Part shown: positions 9,271 to 18,525 of the stretch, one piece after another
How positions within the stretch are numbered: the stretch's first letter is position 1
Layout of the letters: the number at the start of each line of letters is the position of its first letter
The notes under the pieces: model-generated
The model's input: the letters and a program-made list of their open reading frames with translations, nothing else
Database searches by the model: none
Told to the model about the DNA's origin: nothing
Assembly (NCBI RefSeq): GCF_009812035.1
Contig: NZ_VZIZ01000036.1
Coordinates: 31,273-95,272 of the forward strand
Origin: Psychrobacter nivimaris
Lineage (GTDB): Bacteria > Pseudomonadota > Gammaproteobacteria > Pseudomonadales > Moraxellaceae
Length of the DNA stretch: 64,000 nt
Direction of reading: 5' to 3'
Position numbers and translations under genes: made by a program

Positions 9271-10614
9271 CTACATTGCTTGCTGCTGTTGTTGCTGAGC
9301 AGCTAGCAAGTCTTGGTAGCTAACTTCTTTGTCAGTTACTTTACCTTGAGCGATCAAGTAATCTACTACTTGGTCTTCTAGTACTACAGACTCAATGTTA
9401 GCGCGCTGCTGCTTGTCATTGGTGTAGTACTCGATAACTTCTGCTGGATCTTCGTAGTTTTCAGCGGCTTCTTTGATGAAGGTTTCTACACGCTCTTGAT
9501 CTACTTCTAGGCCTTTAGTATCGATAACACGGGCAACGATGATGCCAAGACGGGCAGCACGTAGCGCTTGCTCTTCAAATAGCTCATTTGGCAGCATGTC
9601 TTTATCGAAGCTATCAGCATTTGCGCCGAACTGCTGAGAAAAACGTTGCATCATCATGTTGCGTTGACGCTCGATTTCTTGCTCTAGCATAGCGTTTGGT
9701 ACATCAAACTCGTTCTTTTCTAGCAATGCGTCAAAAGTCGCTTGCTTAACTTGGCTACGCGCAGCGTTTTTGATTTCGCGTTCCATGTTTTTGCGTACGT
9801 CTTCTTTCAACTTCTCAACGCCGCCTTCTTTCACGCCGAATAGCTCAAGGAACGCATCATCAATTTCAGGTAGCTTAGATTTTTCAACCAATTTTACGTT
9901 GATTTTGAACTGAGCTTCTTTACCAGCTAGGTTCTCAGCTTGGTAATCTTCTGGGAAAGTTACGTCGATAGTTTTTTCTTCGCCAGCTTTCATGCCTTTG
10001 ATACCAGCTTCAAAACCTGGAATCATTTGGTTGCTACCGATAACTAGTTTAAAGTCTTCAGCAGAGCCGCCTTCGAATTTTTCGCCGTCGATAGAGCCTT
10101 CAAAGTCAAAAGTCACTTGGTTGTCTTTTGCAGCCATGCCCTTTTTCTCAACGAATTCTTCACGTTGCTTTTGTAGGTTTTCAATCATAGTGTCAACGTC
10201 TTCTTCACTCACTTGTGCAGTGTGACGCTCAACTTCGATCTCATCGATACCTTGTACATCTACTTCTGGGAAGATTTCAACAGTGGCTTGATATACCAAG
10301 AAATCGTCTTCAAGTTTTACGTCGTCGATGTTAGGCATGCCAACAGCACGGATGTCTTCAGATTTGATCGCTTCAAACACAGTATCACGGATCACATCGT
10401 TGATAACTTCTTGTTGAATGCCAGCACCGTACTGAGAGCGGATGTGTGACATAGGGACGTTACCTTTACGGAAACCGTCAATCTTGGCAGTTTTCGCAAC
10501 TTGGCGAATACGGCCTTCAACTTTGTTTTGAATTTTTTCAACGGGTACTTTAACCGTTAGCTGGGTTTCTTTATTAGATAGCTTGTTGGTTGTGACTTGT
10601 AAATCTGTAGCCAT
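9271..10614 (-). CDS. tig: Trigger factor (ribosome-associated chaperone)
   Basis: Binds the ribosome exit tunnel and helps nascent chains fold; also a prolyl isomerase. 447 residues. The N-terminal ribosome-binding domain shows the signature [17 protein letters not shown] (canonical GFRxGKxP). The FKBP-like domain spans about 160-245 ([46 protein letters not shown]), followed by the helical C-terminal domain. It ends in a poly-Gln run. In most gammaproteobacteria tig directly precedes clpP; here the urease cluster separates them. Confidence 0.97.
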   Translation of the reverse strand: MATDLQVTTNKLSNKETQLTVKVPVEKIQNKVEGRIRQVAKTAKIDGFRKGNVPMSHIRSQYGAGIQQEVINDVIRDTVFEAIKSEDIRAVGMPNIDDVKLEDDFLVYQATVEIFPEVDVQGIDEIEVERHTAQVSEEDVDTMIENLQKQREEFVEKKGMAAKDNQVTFDFEGSIDGEKFEGGSAEDFKLVIGSNQMIPGFEAGIKGMKAGEEKTIDVTFPEDYQAENLAGKEAQFKINVKLVEKSKLPEIDDAFLELFGVKEGGVEKLKEDVRKNMEREIKNAARSQVKQATFDALLEKNEFDVPNAMLEQEIERQRNMMMQRFSQQFGANADSFDKDMLPNELFEEQALRAARLGIIVARVIDTKGLEVDQERVETFIKEAAENYEDPAEVIEYYTNDKQQRANIESVVLEDQVVDYLIAQGKVTDKEVSYQDLLAAQQQQQQAM

Positions 10615-11147
10615 GTTAATTACACCTTTAGGATTAAGTAGTACGTTTGATTAATGAAATAGTACTTAGGGTTAAATTGTAATAGACAGACCGCGCCTCA
10701 AATTACGGGCATGTACGACGGGCTGCCGTTGAAATAAATAGGGGATAGCGATAGCGCACAACGTCAAATTCAGTGCCAGTAGCAATCGCCGCTGATACCA
10801 AAAGGTGAACCTGCTGAGGTTGTCCATGCTATCAAATATCGATAATAAACCGTTAATGCACCGCATAATAACGCTTTTTGGTGAATTATACAGCCAAATA
10901 ACGGATTTCAACAAAATTTTAAAAGTAGAACAGTATAATCTATCTGTTTATTAAAGTAAAAATTATCTCTTTGACAGCATGTTTCCTTATGTTGCTTGCT
11001 CTTATATGGCTTAATTTTATATAAAAATTTAGCCAGATTCGTATTCAATAAATCAGATAACGGACAAGAAACAGCGGCAAGGTTGCAAGCGCATTATGAG
11101 CATTGAGCGCGCTTACGGATAGTTATGGATAGAACAGCTACAAATAC
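10615..11147. other. Intergenic region upstream of tig
   Basis: 533 bp without a supported gene. The reverse open frame at 10672-10914 (80 codons) has no ribosome-binding site or family features. The tig promoter is expected here. No tRNA or hairpin terminator was recognised. Confidence 0.6.
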
Positions 11148-11801
11148 TTATAAAGGTAGCTGCGCCAATAGCTGTTGGATTGCCTGACCACGATGGCTGA
11201 TGCTGTTTTTATCAGCAGCGCTTAGACTAGCCGCACTGGCTTGCAAGTCAGGTAACCAAAACAATGGATCATAGCCAAAACCGCCGTCACCATGTAGCGT
11301 ATCCAAGATTTCGCCATGCCATAATCCTTGGGCGACAATCGGTAGCGGGTCATCGGCATGACGCACCATTGCCAGTACGCAAACGAACGTACCTTTGATC
11401 GGAGCATTCGGATTTGCTACGCGGATAGGCTGCAAGTCAGCGACGAGCTTGGCATTATTTTTACTATCGTTACCATGCTCACCAGCGTAGCGAGCAGAGT
11501 AGATACCTGGCGCATTACCTAGTACAGGCACGCACAGTCCCGAATCATCAGCAATTGCAGGCAGCCCACTGATACGGCTCGCATGACGGGCTTTAATAAT
11601 GGCGTTTTCTATAAAGCTTAGACCATCCTCGATCGCATCTTCGATATCGAGTTGACCTTGCGGGATAATCGTCACGTCCAAGTTCGCTTCGGCAAATAGT
11701 CGTTTAAACTCAGCCAATTTGCCTTTATTGTTACTGGCCAGTACCCATTGGTTGCCAGATGTCGGATGGGTAGCAGTTAACGAGTTAACAGTGGTGCTCA
11801 T
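11148..11801 (-). CDS. rdgB: dITP/XTP pyrophosphatase (RdgB/HAM1 family)
   Basis: House-cleaning enzyme that hydrolyses dITP, ITP and XTP to monophosphates, keeping deaminated purines out of nucleic acids. 217 residues with the family motifs in order: WVLASNNKGKLAEF near residue 20, SFIENAIIKARHA, PAIADDSGLCVPVLGNAPGIYSARYAG, GFGYDPLF and SHRGQAI near the end. The first 17 residues are an extra N-terminal segment. Monocistronic by spacing. Confidence 0.95.
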   Translation of the reverse strand: MSTTVNSLTATHPTSGNQWVLASNNKGKLAEFKRLFAEANLDVTIIPQGQLDIEDAIEDGLSFIENAIIKARHASRISGLPAIADDSGLCVPVLGNAPGIYSARYAGEHGNDSKNNAKLVADLQPIRVANPNAPIKGTFVCVLAMVRHADDPLPIVAQGLWHGEILDTLHGDGGFGYDPLFWLPDLQASAASLSAADKNSISHRGQAIQQLLAQLPL

Positions 11802-12353
11802 AGAGTCATTCCGTTATATGAAAATGATGAAGAGTTATTATTTGAGTAGGTTTTACTTATCTTTTATAGCGTTAACCGATAAATTATTTGTCGATTGAAG
11901 TAGTTATACTAATCATGATAACGCATGAGTTTAAAATGAATGCAGTTACTGCTTAATAAATAACCAATCGCTATACAGATTGTACGGGCTATAACATTTG
12001 GTAACTGATATTATTGGTCACTACTGCTATAATAGATACCAAGCTACAGTGAATTATATCTTATAGCTTGTGAATATTAAGTTAATAAAAGTCTATAAAG
12101 TCAGAGACTTGGCTTTTTGGCGAAGAATAATAGCAATAAGTAACTGCTAGGTTAATTTTGGATTCATAATGATACGTGATATTGTATTGAGCAGTACCGT
12201 GTATCAAGCAATAAAGTTCATTTCAAACAATAAACTCAGCCAATTTAGTCCGCTATTTTATAGTGTTTTTTGCGGTGTAAAAATAGCGTAAAATTCAGTT
12301 TCTATAAGCAAGTTTTTATAAACTAACGGCTAAACAGCAAGGATAAAATAATT
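11802..12353. other. Divergent spacer between rdgB and sodB
   Basis: 552 bp, AT-rich, with no supported gene. It must hold both promoters, but I see no convincing operator or complete -35/-10 pair. An AAGGAT ribosome-binding site lies just before sodB. Confidence 0.55.
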
Positions 12354-12983
12354 ATGTCAAACATTACTTTACCAGACCTACCATATGCAAAAGACGCACT
12401 AGAGCCACATATCAGTGCCGAAACGCTAGAGTATCATCATGACAAGCACCATGCTGCTTATGTAAACAAGCTAAAAGACATGTTGCCAGGTTCTGGTCTA
12501 GAAGACAAAACATTGCCAGAAATCATCGTAGCGACTGCTAAAGATGACAGTAAGCAAGGTATGTTCAACCAAGCAGCTCAAGTATGGAACCACACGTTCT
12601 ACTGGAACTGCATGACGCCAAAGAACGGCGGCGGCGAACCTACTGGCGATCTAAAAGCAAAAATCGAAGAAGATTTCGGCAGCTACGACAAGTTCCGTGA
12701 AGAGTTCAAAAATGCAGCATTGACTCAGTTTGGTTCAGGTTGGGCATGGCTAGTCGCTGATAAAGTCGGTGGCAAATTGTCAATCGCCAAAACTGCTAAT
12801 GCTGATACTCCACTTGCACATGACCAAGTAGCGGTATTGACTTGTGATGTATGGGAACACGCGTACTATGTAGATTATCGTAACCGTCGTCCTGACTATG
12901 TTGACACGTTCCTAGACAAGCTAGTGAACTGGGACTACGCAAACGCAAAATATAAAGGTCAAGATGCTGGCGTTGAAGAGTAA
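12354..12983 (+). CDS. sodB: Superoxide dismutase, iron type
   Basis: Dismutates superoxide in the cytoplasm. 209 residues. Metal ligands are His28 (LEYHHDKHH), His80 (VWNHTFYW) and the Asp and His of CDVWEHAYYVDYRN. Gln76 in FNQAAQVWNH is the position that marks Fe-SOD rather than Mn-SOD. The sequence is close in length and motifs to enterobacterial SodB with a short C-terminal extension. Followed by a strong hairpin terminator. Confidence 0.95.
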   Translation: MSNITLPDLPYAKDALEPHISAETLEYHHDKHHAAYVNKLKDMLPGSGLEDKTLPEIIVATAKDDSKQGMFNQAAQVWNHTFYWNCMTPKNGGGEPTGDLKAKIEEDFGSYDKFREEFKNAALTQFGSGWAWLVADKVGGKLSIAKTANADTPLAHDQVAVLTCDVWEHAYYVDYRNRRPDYVDTFLDKLVNWDYANAKYKGQDAGVEE

Positions 12984-13007
12984 TCTTTAACGACCAAGTA
13001 TTTGATT

Positions 13008-13042
13008 AAAAAAAAGGACACCGCGAGGTGTCCTTTTTTTTG
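13008..13042. terminator. Terminator after sodB (copy 1 of a repeated hairpin)
   Basis: An A-tract, the stem GGACACC, loop GCGA, stem GGTGTCC and nine T's. It works in both directions for sodB and the convergent dehydrogenase. Nearly the same hairpin occurs at 14088-14119. Confidence 0.9.
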
Positions 13043-13118
13043 TGATAACTTTCTATATAGCTTTCTATTTTGATATCTGATCAACATATATCTTTAATAA
13101 AGCATTTCAATCACGCTA

Positions 13119-13859
13119 TTAGGCAATACCGCCGTTTGCGCTGATATTTTGTCCAGTAACCCAAGCGGCTTCTTCACTGACTAAAAATGCTACCACACGA
13201 GCGATATCGACTGGTTCACCGATACGGTTAAACGGTGACATGCTAGCAAGTCTTTCTACCGTGTCATCCGCTTTACCTTGATGAAATAGCTCAGTATCAG
13301 TAGGGCCGGGAGATACTGCATTGACCGTGATGTTGCGCTCGCCAACTTCTTTGGCAAAGATTCTGGTGAGCTGATCGACCGCACCTTTGGTCGCACAGTA
13401 GGTGCCGTAACTAGGTAGTAGCATACGAGTGGTCGTACTTGAGAGGTTTACAACGCGGCCACCGTCATTGAGTTTAGTCGCAGCTTCACGCAATGTATTG
13501 AACGTGCCTTTTACATTGATAGCAAATATACGGTCAAAGTCTTCATCGGTGGTCTCGGCAATGGGTTTATTAATCATTATACCTGCGCTATTGACCAAAA
13601 TATCTGGCTTACCAAACGCGCTGATAGTGGCATCAAACATTGCTTCGACTTGCTTGGTATTGCTGACATCAGCTTGAACGGCAATGGCTTCACCGCCTGC
13701 GGATTTAATCTGACTTACGATATTATTGGCTGCTGAATCATCATTTGCATAATTAATGACGGTTTTAGCCCCTGATTCTGCAAGTGATAAGGCTATCTGT
13801 GCGCCGATACCTTTTGATGAACCGGTTACAATCGCGACTTTATTTTTTAGTGTTGTCAT
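13119..13859 (-). CDS. Short-chain dehydrogenase/reductase, classical SDR
   Basis: NAD(P)-dependent oxidoreductase of unknown substrate. I start at the ATG at 13859 (MTTLKNK, 246 residues), because GGAGAAAG lies just upstream; an ATG at 13874 would overlap that site. Features: TGSSKGIG cofactor loop, NSAGIM, the catalytic Ser of VVNLSST and the YGTYCATKGA Tyr/Lys pair, then SPGPTDTELF. It ends ISANGGIA, as in FabG-like SDRs. A single gene bracketed by two similar hairpins (13008-13042 and 14088-14119). Confidence 0.9.
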   Translation of the reverse strand: MTTLKNKVAIVTGSSKGIGAQIALSLAESGAKTVINYANDDSAANNIVSQIKSAGGEAIAVQADVSNTKQVEAMFDATISAFGKPDILVNSAGIMINKPIAETTDEDFDRIFAINVKGTFNTLREAATKLNDGGRVVNLSSTTTRMLLPSYGTYCATKGAVDQLTRIFAKEVGERNITVNAVSPGPTDTELFHQGKADDTVERLASMSPFNRIGEPVDIARVVAFLVSEEAAWVTGQNISANGGIA

Positions 13860-14165
13860 CGATACTTTCTCCAATAGTATAAGTGAATATCAGCACGCGC
13901 ATATGGCGTTTTGACTGATGTCTCTTGATTAGTAGGATATAAGTTACCAGTGTGCCAAACCAATAAATAGAGCGATTCTGTAGGCTTGTTTTGGATAAAT
14001 TTATCTATTGTGTCTATGCGGATGTAAAGCGTAGAGTTTAAGAGGTTGGCGTGGAAAGTTAGTCTCTAGCTATTGAGAGTTTGGAAGAAAAAAGGACACG
14101 GTGAGGTGTCCTTTTTTTTGGTTTGAGTTTTATTTTGTATGTAGATATAGGATTGCTATACTACT
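13860..14165. other. Spacer between the SDR gene and the Fic gene
   Basis: 306 bp carrying the SDR promoter region and the hairpin at 14088-14119. Nothing else recognised. Confidence 0.6.
14088..14119. terminator. Terminator downstream of the Fic gene (copy 2 of the repeated hairpin)
   Basis: GGACAC, a 6-base loop, GTGTCC and eight T's, with an A-tract on the other side. The core differs from the hairpin at 13008-13042 at only two loop bases (CGCGAG versus GGTGAG). Confidence 0.85.
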
Positions 14166-15536
14166 TTATACTAACCCCATTTTACCTAAAACCTCAGTAA
14201 TAAAGCCTTGTGCTATCTCTGTCGGTGTAACTTCAGAATCCCATTCGGATTCTTGAGTAACAGGGTTATATCGTCTTCTTGAGAAATCACGACCATCTAA
14301 AACTAGTTCGCGTAATGTGATTCGATCTTCAGACTCATAGTCGTCTAATTTCTTATTACTTCCTGCTCCATCTTGCATTGAAATCAGAATACATACAGAA
14401 TTACCAAAGTTCTTATAGTCATCAGAAGATTTGAAATGCTTAGCAAACCAAAAAATGAAGCGTTGATCTACCTCTCCATACGCAAATCTTAAGCCAAAAA
14501 ACCATGCCTGAGAGGCTCTTCCCTTATTTTTTAAATCTTGATATTTTTCAAAATCTATGCTGCCATAATCTTTGAAACCAATAAACATATCACTTAACTC
14601 TTCATTCAATTCGCTGCAAAGATTTGAAAACTCTAGTTTTAGTAAATCAAAAGTTTTCTGAGCAATTAGGAATGAACGGTGGTCAGTTTGTCTTACTTTT
14701 TCAGAGGCTGCTTTTGCAATACCTTTGACCCATGAACTACGAGACTTTTCATCTCTTATAATTACTAAGTAACGCTGACTCATTCTTAACACATTTTTAG
14801 CAATAATTTCTAGGAGTTCTTCACCGTTGTTGAGGTCAGCTTGTTCAAGTGCTTCATAGTAGTTTTTTTCACGATCTTCAGGTTGTACTGATGCTGGAAC
14901 ATATCTATCTTTTAACAAAACATAGTCCTGTAGCATTCGAGCAATTCTTCCATTACCATCTGTAAAAGGATGAACTCTAGCAATAGCCCAATGCATCCAA
15001 GCTGCTTTTTGGATAGTATGTACATTTAGACTAGATTCAACCTCTATAATTTTTTCTATAAGCGACTGAACGTCCATGTGTGAAGGAGGGCTTATCTTAG
15101 CGCCAGATATCGCTACATCCTTATTTCTAAAACGGCCAGCATTTTCATCATCAATATTGGTCAACATTTTCTGATGTAGTTCTTTAATCAACTTAACACT
15201 CAAAGGTAGTTTATTTTCTAAACAATCTTGTAAATATAAACAAGCATCGGCGAGGTTAATTACTTCCTGCTGATCTTTTCGAGATCCAGCTTCCAAGATA
15301 CCAGAGCTTAAAACAACGATAGTCTCTCTTCTAGATAGAGAGTTACCTTCAATTACTGCAGAGGCATGAACCCTATCAAATAATATTTCTTCTTGTAATT
15401 TATGAGTTATCTCTGCAGTTAGAGGACGTTGCTTATCAATTTCTCTTACGCTTTCATCAACTTCAGCTAAGTAGTCAATAGTAACTCCTTTAGGCTTGAA
15501 TAGACTAACATTCGCAATGCTTTCAAAAATATCCAT
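14166..15536 (-). CDS. Fic/DOC family protein, probable AMPylase with N-terminal inhibitory motif
   Basis: 456 residues. The Fic core is intact, HPFTDGNGRIAR at 189-200, matching HPFx(D/E)GNGRxxR with catalytic His189; such proteins usually transfer AMP to a hydroxyl of a target protein. SAVIEGN at 59-65 matches the inhibitory helix motif (S/T)xxxE(G/N), placing it among self-inhibited class II Fic proteins. Residues about 270-456 form a C-terminal region I do not recognise. Base composition looks more AT-rich than neighbours, which may mean acquisition. No adjacent antitoxin is seen, consistent with built-in inhibition. Target unknown. Confidence 0.9.
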   Translation of the reverse strand: MDIFESIANVSLFKPKGVTIDYLAEVDESVREIDKQRPLTAEITHKLQEEILFDRVHASAVIEGNSLSRRETIVVLSSGILEAGSRKDQQEVINLADACLYLQDCLENKLPLSVKLIKELHQKMLTNIDDENAGRFRNKDVAISGAKISPPSHMDVQSLIEKIIEVESSLNVHTIQKAAWMHWAIARVHPFTDGNGRIARMLQDYVLLKDRYVPASVQPEDREKNYYEALEQADLNNGEELLEIIAKNVLRMSQRYLVIIRDEKSRSSWVKGIAKAASEKVRQTDHRSFLIAQKTFDLLKLEFSNLCSELNEELSDMFIGFKDYGSIDFEKYQDLKNKGRASQAWFFGLRFAYGEVDQRFIFWFAKHFKSSDDYKNFGNSVCILISMQDGAGSNKKLDDYESEDRITLRELVLDGRDFSRRRYNPVTQESEWDSEVTPTEIAQGFITEVLGKMGLV

Positions 15537-15692
15537 TTATATATGACTCCAATTATTTATGCTTATACTATCGATAATATAAATTTCGAACAAACATAAT
15601 ATCTTAAGCTTAGATTATATAAAATATATGTTAGAAAAATTCAATTGACGTTATGCTATTTTTTAGATTTGAATAGTCATGGTTTACTAACG

Positions 15693-16520
15693 TCAATGCA
15701 CCTCAAACCCAAAATTACCCAACGCTTCTCGCAGCATCGCGATATTATAATAGGCGTGTGCATTTACAGTGTTTTGAAAGAAAATATAGAGCGTATCAAA
15801 GTGCTGACGCTGATTAGCAATCGCTTGCGCCCAGTCCTGCATCTCAGCCTCGCTATAACGATAATCATGGCGATCAGCCGCACTCATCGCATCCCACCAG
15901 TTTAGATTATTGCCGTGCATACGCAGATAGCCAGTGCGTTCAGTGAATATCAACCGTGACGGCGGTAATCCGCTGACCTTGGGGTAATCAACGCTGCACC
16001 AAATGAGCCCTTGCTGCCGAAAGCTATCGACCACTTGCGGCGTGTGCCAGCCGTTATGACGAAATTCAATGGCGAGTGGATAGTCTTGAAACCAACTAAC
16101 TAGGTTTGCTAAATAGAGTCGATGCTCGCGAGTACGATTAAAGCCATGCGGGAACTGAAGTAATAAAGGCGCTAAAGCATCTGCTTCGATAAGCGGGGAT
16201 AAGGCGTTTAGAAATGCCTGTGAATGTTCAGCAGTGCCTTTGCGTGCATGAGTAAAGTCTTGGTGCAGTTTGACGGCGAACTTCAACTGACTGTCAGCTT
16301 GTACATAAGCTTTATCAACCATCCCAGCAAAGGCTTTTTGTCCGATGGGCGCATAAAACGTGCTGTTGATTTCTACTGCGCCGTATTGCTTGGCGTATTC
16401 ACGTAAGAAGTCGGTCTTTTTGGTACCGGTAGGATACAGCGTACCGAGCAAGTCGGTATCGCTATAGCCACCAGTGCCAAGGTAAATGCGCGGGGTAGGG
16501 GAACTGTCCATGTTGACCAC
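15693..16520 (-). CDS. DUF72 (YecE-like) family protein
   Basis: 275 residues of the DUF72 TIM-barrel-like family, function unknown. Visible marks: IYLGTGGYSD at the start, FLREYAKQYGAVEINSTFYA, FAVKLHQDFTHAR, LLLQFPHGFNRTREH, LAIEFRHNGWH, YLRMHGNNLNWW and a C-terminal YIFFQNTVNAHA (compare YFNNxxxG/AxA in the family). A second in-frame ATG at 16511 is possible. It follows ispA on the same strand with a 62-bp gap. Confidence 0.9.
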   Translation of the reverse strand: MVNMDSSPTPRIYLGTGGYSDTDLLGTLYPTGTKKTDFLREYAKQYGAVEINSTFYAPIGQKAFAGMVDKAYVQADSQLKFAVKLHQDFTHARKGTAEHSQAFLNALSPLIEADALAPLLLQFPHGFNRTREHRLYLANLVSWFQDYPLAIEFRHNGWHTPQVVDSFRQQGLIWCSVDYPKVSGLPPSRLIFTERTGYLRMHGNNLNWWDAMSAADRHDYRYSEAEMQDWAQAIANQRQHFDTLYIFFQNTVNAHAYYNIAMLREALGNFGFEVH

Positions 16521-16582
16521 TCACTGCCGTTTTGGGTAATAAAATTTACTACGATATCTGTTATCGGCTGCTATTCGACAAG

Positions 16583-17659
16583 CTACTTTTTACGTGACCA
16601 GAGCCATTCAATCAGTGCCAGTAGCGCATCATTATTTGTGCCAATGACATCTTCATTGTCGCTAAGCTCACGATTATTTAGTTCATGAGAAATGGCTGCA
16701 CGTCCGTCATTAAATAGGGATTGCGCGTAACTAGTCGCGTCATCGACACCCATTAGTTTTACGTAGGTAGACTTGTCTAATTTTTCATCGCTACCCGCAG
16801 GCTTACCAAGCGTATCAGTCGTCATGGTGACGTCTAGCACATCGTCTTGAACTTGAAAGGCGAGACCGATATATTGCGCGCATTCTTGCAATGCCATGCG
16901 CTGTGGGGCCGTTGCACCAGCACAGACGCCGCCCATGAGTATCGCCGCTTCAATCAACGCCCCTGTCTTGTCACGGTGGATAGCTTCTAAATCATCCTGC
17001 GCGATACTGATGCTGGCTTCGGCATTAAGGTCTAGCATTTGACCCGATACCATGCGTCTGGCGCGCGGCGCAAATATTGCCATGAGCTGACTTGCGATAT
17101 TTGCATTAAATGGCGCAAAAGTTGGCATCTCCGCGGTCAATACTTCAAAGGCTAGTGTCTGCAATACATCTCCTGCCAGCAGAGCCGTTGCTTCATCAAA
17201 GGCAATATGAGCAGTCGGCTGCCCACGACGCAGCTCGTCGTCATCCATACACGGCAAATCATCATGCACCAGTGAGTAGGTATGCAGTAGCTCTACGGCC
17301 AATGCGGCACGGCGCGACATATTATAGTCTGAGTCGTTTTCTAGTAGCGCGTCCAGATCAGCATCGATAGTATCGATATCGTCATTAGGCTCGTCTGTAC
17401 GTTCATTATTACTGCTATTAATACTGGCAAAAGCGCTGGCAACCATCAGTGGGCGTACCAGCTTGCCTTGACCCGTCATCACATAACGGCAGGCATCTAC
17501 CAGCGGGCTAGGGAGCTTGGCATAAGCGAACAAGACTTCGATATCTTGCGCCAATTGCTCGCGTACAGCCCCATGAAACTGCTCAGTGCTTTGAAAAGAG
17601 ACAAAGTTAGAAGGGATGAAGCCAGTAGAGGTAGTGCTAGAAGTAAGGGAAACAGTCAT
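16583..17659 (-). CDS. ispA: Farnesyl diphosphate synthase (short-chain polyprenyl synthase)
   Basis: Condenses IPP with DMAPP and GPP to FPP for quinone and undecaprenyl synthesis. 358 residues against about 300 for E. coli IspA. First aspartate-rich motif DDLPCMDDD at 133-141 followed by RRGQPT; second, FQVQDDVLDVT. GKLVRP near 65 binds IPP. Residues about 81-113 form an acidic Asp/Asn-rich insertion where related enzymes have a short loop, and the first 20 residues are also extra. A 21-bp tandem repeat lies directly upstream of the start. Confidence 0.93.
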   Translation of the reverse strand: MTVSLTSSTTSTGFIPSNFVSFQSTEQFHGAVREQLAQDIEVLFAYAKLPSPLVDACRYVMTGQGKLVRPLMVASAFASINSSNNERTDEPNDDIDTIDADLDALLENDSDYNMSRRAALAVELLHTYSLVHDDLPCMDDDELRRGQPTAHIAFDEATALLAGDVLQTLAFEVLTAEMPTFAPFNANIASQLMAIFAPRARRMVSGQMLDLNAEASISIAQDDLEAIHRDKTGALIEAAILMGGVCAGATAPQRMALQECAQYIGLAFQVQDDVLDVTMTTDTLGKPAGSDEKLDKSTYVKLMGVDDATSYAQSLFNDGRAAISHELNNRELSDNEDVIGTNNDALLALIEWLWSRKK

Positions 17660-17672
17660 AATCCAACCATTT

Positions 17673-17715
17673 ATCAGGGATACAGTAAAACTTATTAGGG
17701 ATAAGGTAAAAACGC
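17673..17715. repeat. 21-bp tandem repeat, two copies, upstream of ispA
   Basis: TTATCAGGGATACAGTAAAAC (17673-17693) is followed at once by a copy with a few changes beginning TTATTAGGGATAAGG (17694-17715). It ends 14 bp before the ispA start on the minus strand, so it falls in the leader or promoter. Confidence 0.65.
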
Positions 17716-18162
17716 TATTAGTGTAGCATGATCAGTCATATCGCTTATGTGACACACGGTATCAATTGATTGTTTTTTGCATTTTTCTGCCGAAGGCTAT
17801 TCGAAAGTAGAGCAATCTTAGCTGCAATATAACGACAAGATTTCGTTACCGATGGATGATGTCACTCTCTGGTTGAATATGTTCTGATAAAAGAGCAAGC
17901 TAGGCTGGCACGTTAATCTTATTACCGTAGAAAAGTGGTAATGAATGCTGACACTGAATAGCTAGCACTGACTAAGTAGCATTTATTAAGCAGCGCTAAC
18001 GGACTGTCATTCTGAAGTTGTCGTACATTGGGTCAACGACACGAAATAAATCTAAATTAACAATTCAGTATACATTTATTCACTAAAACACTTTTAGCGT
18101 AAGGTAAATGCCTGCAAGTGATTTAAGAGTGACTTGCGAGTATGGTATTAGCTTGTGACAGT

Positions 18163-18291
18163 TAGGGGCATAATCCCCTACACTAATTGACGTGAAAATG
18201 GTCTGATGGTGACCCTACTGGGTTTTTTCTCAGGATGTTCAATCGTCGATACCGAGTGTTAGACCAAGTCTCAGTCAATATTTTGAACATC
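18163..18291 (+). promoter_or_regulatory. Cluster of inverted repeats upstream of fadB, possible leader RNA or attenuator
   Basis: In order: TAGGGG/CCCCTA (18163-18180), ACCC-tact-GGGT followed by six T's (18212-18228), and a 9-bp inverted repeat GATGTTCAA/TTGAACATC (18234-18242 and 18283-18291). The middle element resembles a short intrinsic terminator. No known riboswitch family was recognised. Confidence 0.35.
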
Positions 18292-18525
18292 AGTACCTGC
18301 AACAGCAGTATATAAATGAAGCGTCATATGATGTCATGCAAGAGACGCAAAATACGTGCATCATGATGAACGCTGGATAATAAAGACATCTTCACTTGTG
18401 AGCTGGTTATATGTTTGTCTTTATAACATGACAAGCGCACAGTGCTATTACCCATTTTACTAACAGTAACTGGCTATTTATTTTAATTCAAAACGTAGCT
18501 TTCGTTATATAGAAAGGAGTTTCAA

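Larger units (their letters stand above)
17660..18525. other. Long divergent spacer between ispA and fadB
   Basis: 866 bp with no convincing gene. It contains a 21-bp tandem repeat next to ispA (17673-17715) and a set of inverted repeats at 18163-18291 upstream of fadB. The fadB ribosome-binding site AAAGGAG is at its end. Confidence 0.6.

Noticed and set aside
10672..10914. 80-codon reverse open frame between tig and rdgB
   Set aside because: No ribosome-binding site, no recognisable motif and unusual composition; looks like chance in the tig upstream region.
15645..15905. 86-codon plus-strand frame over the end of the DUF72 gene
   Set aside because: Antisense to the conserved DUF72 C-terminus.
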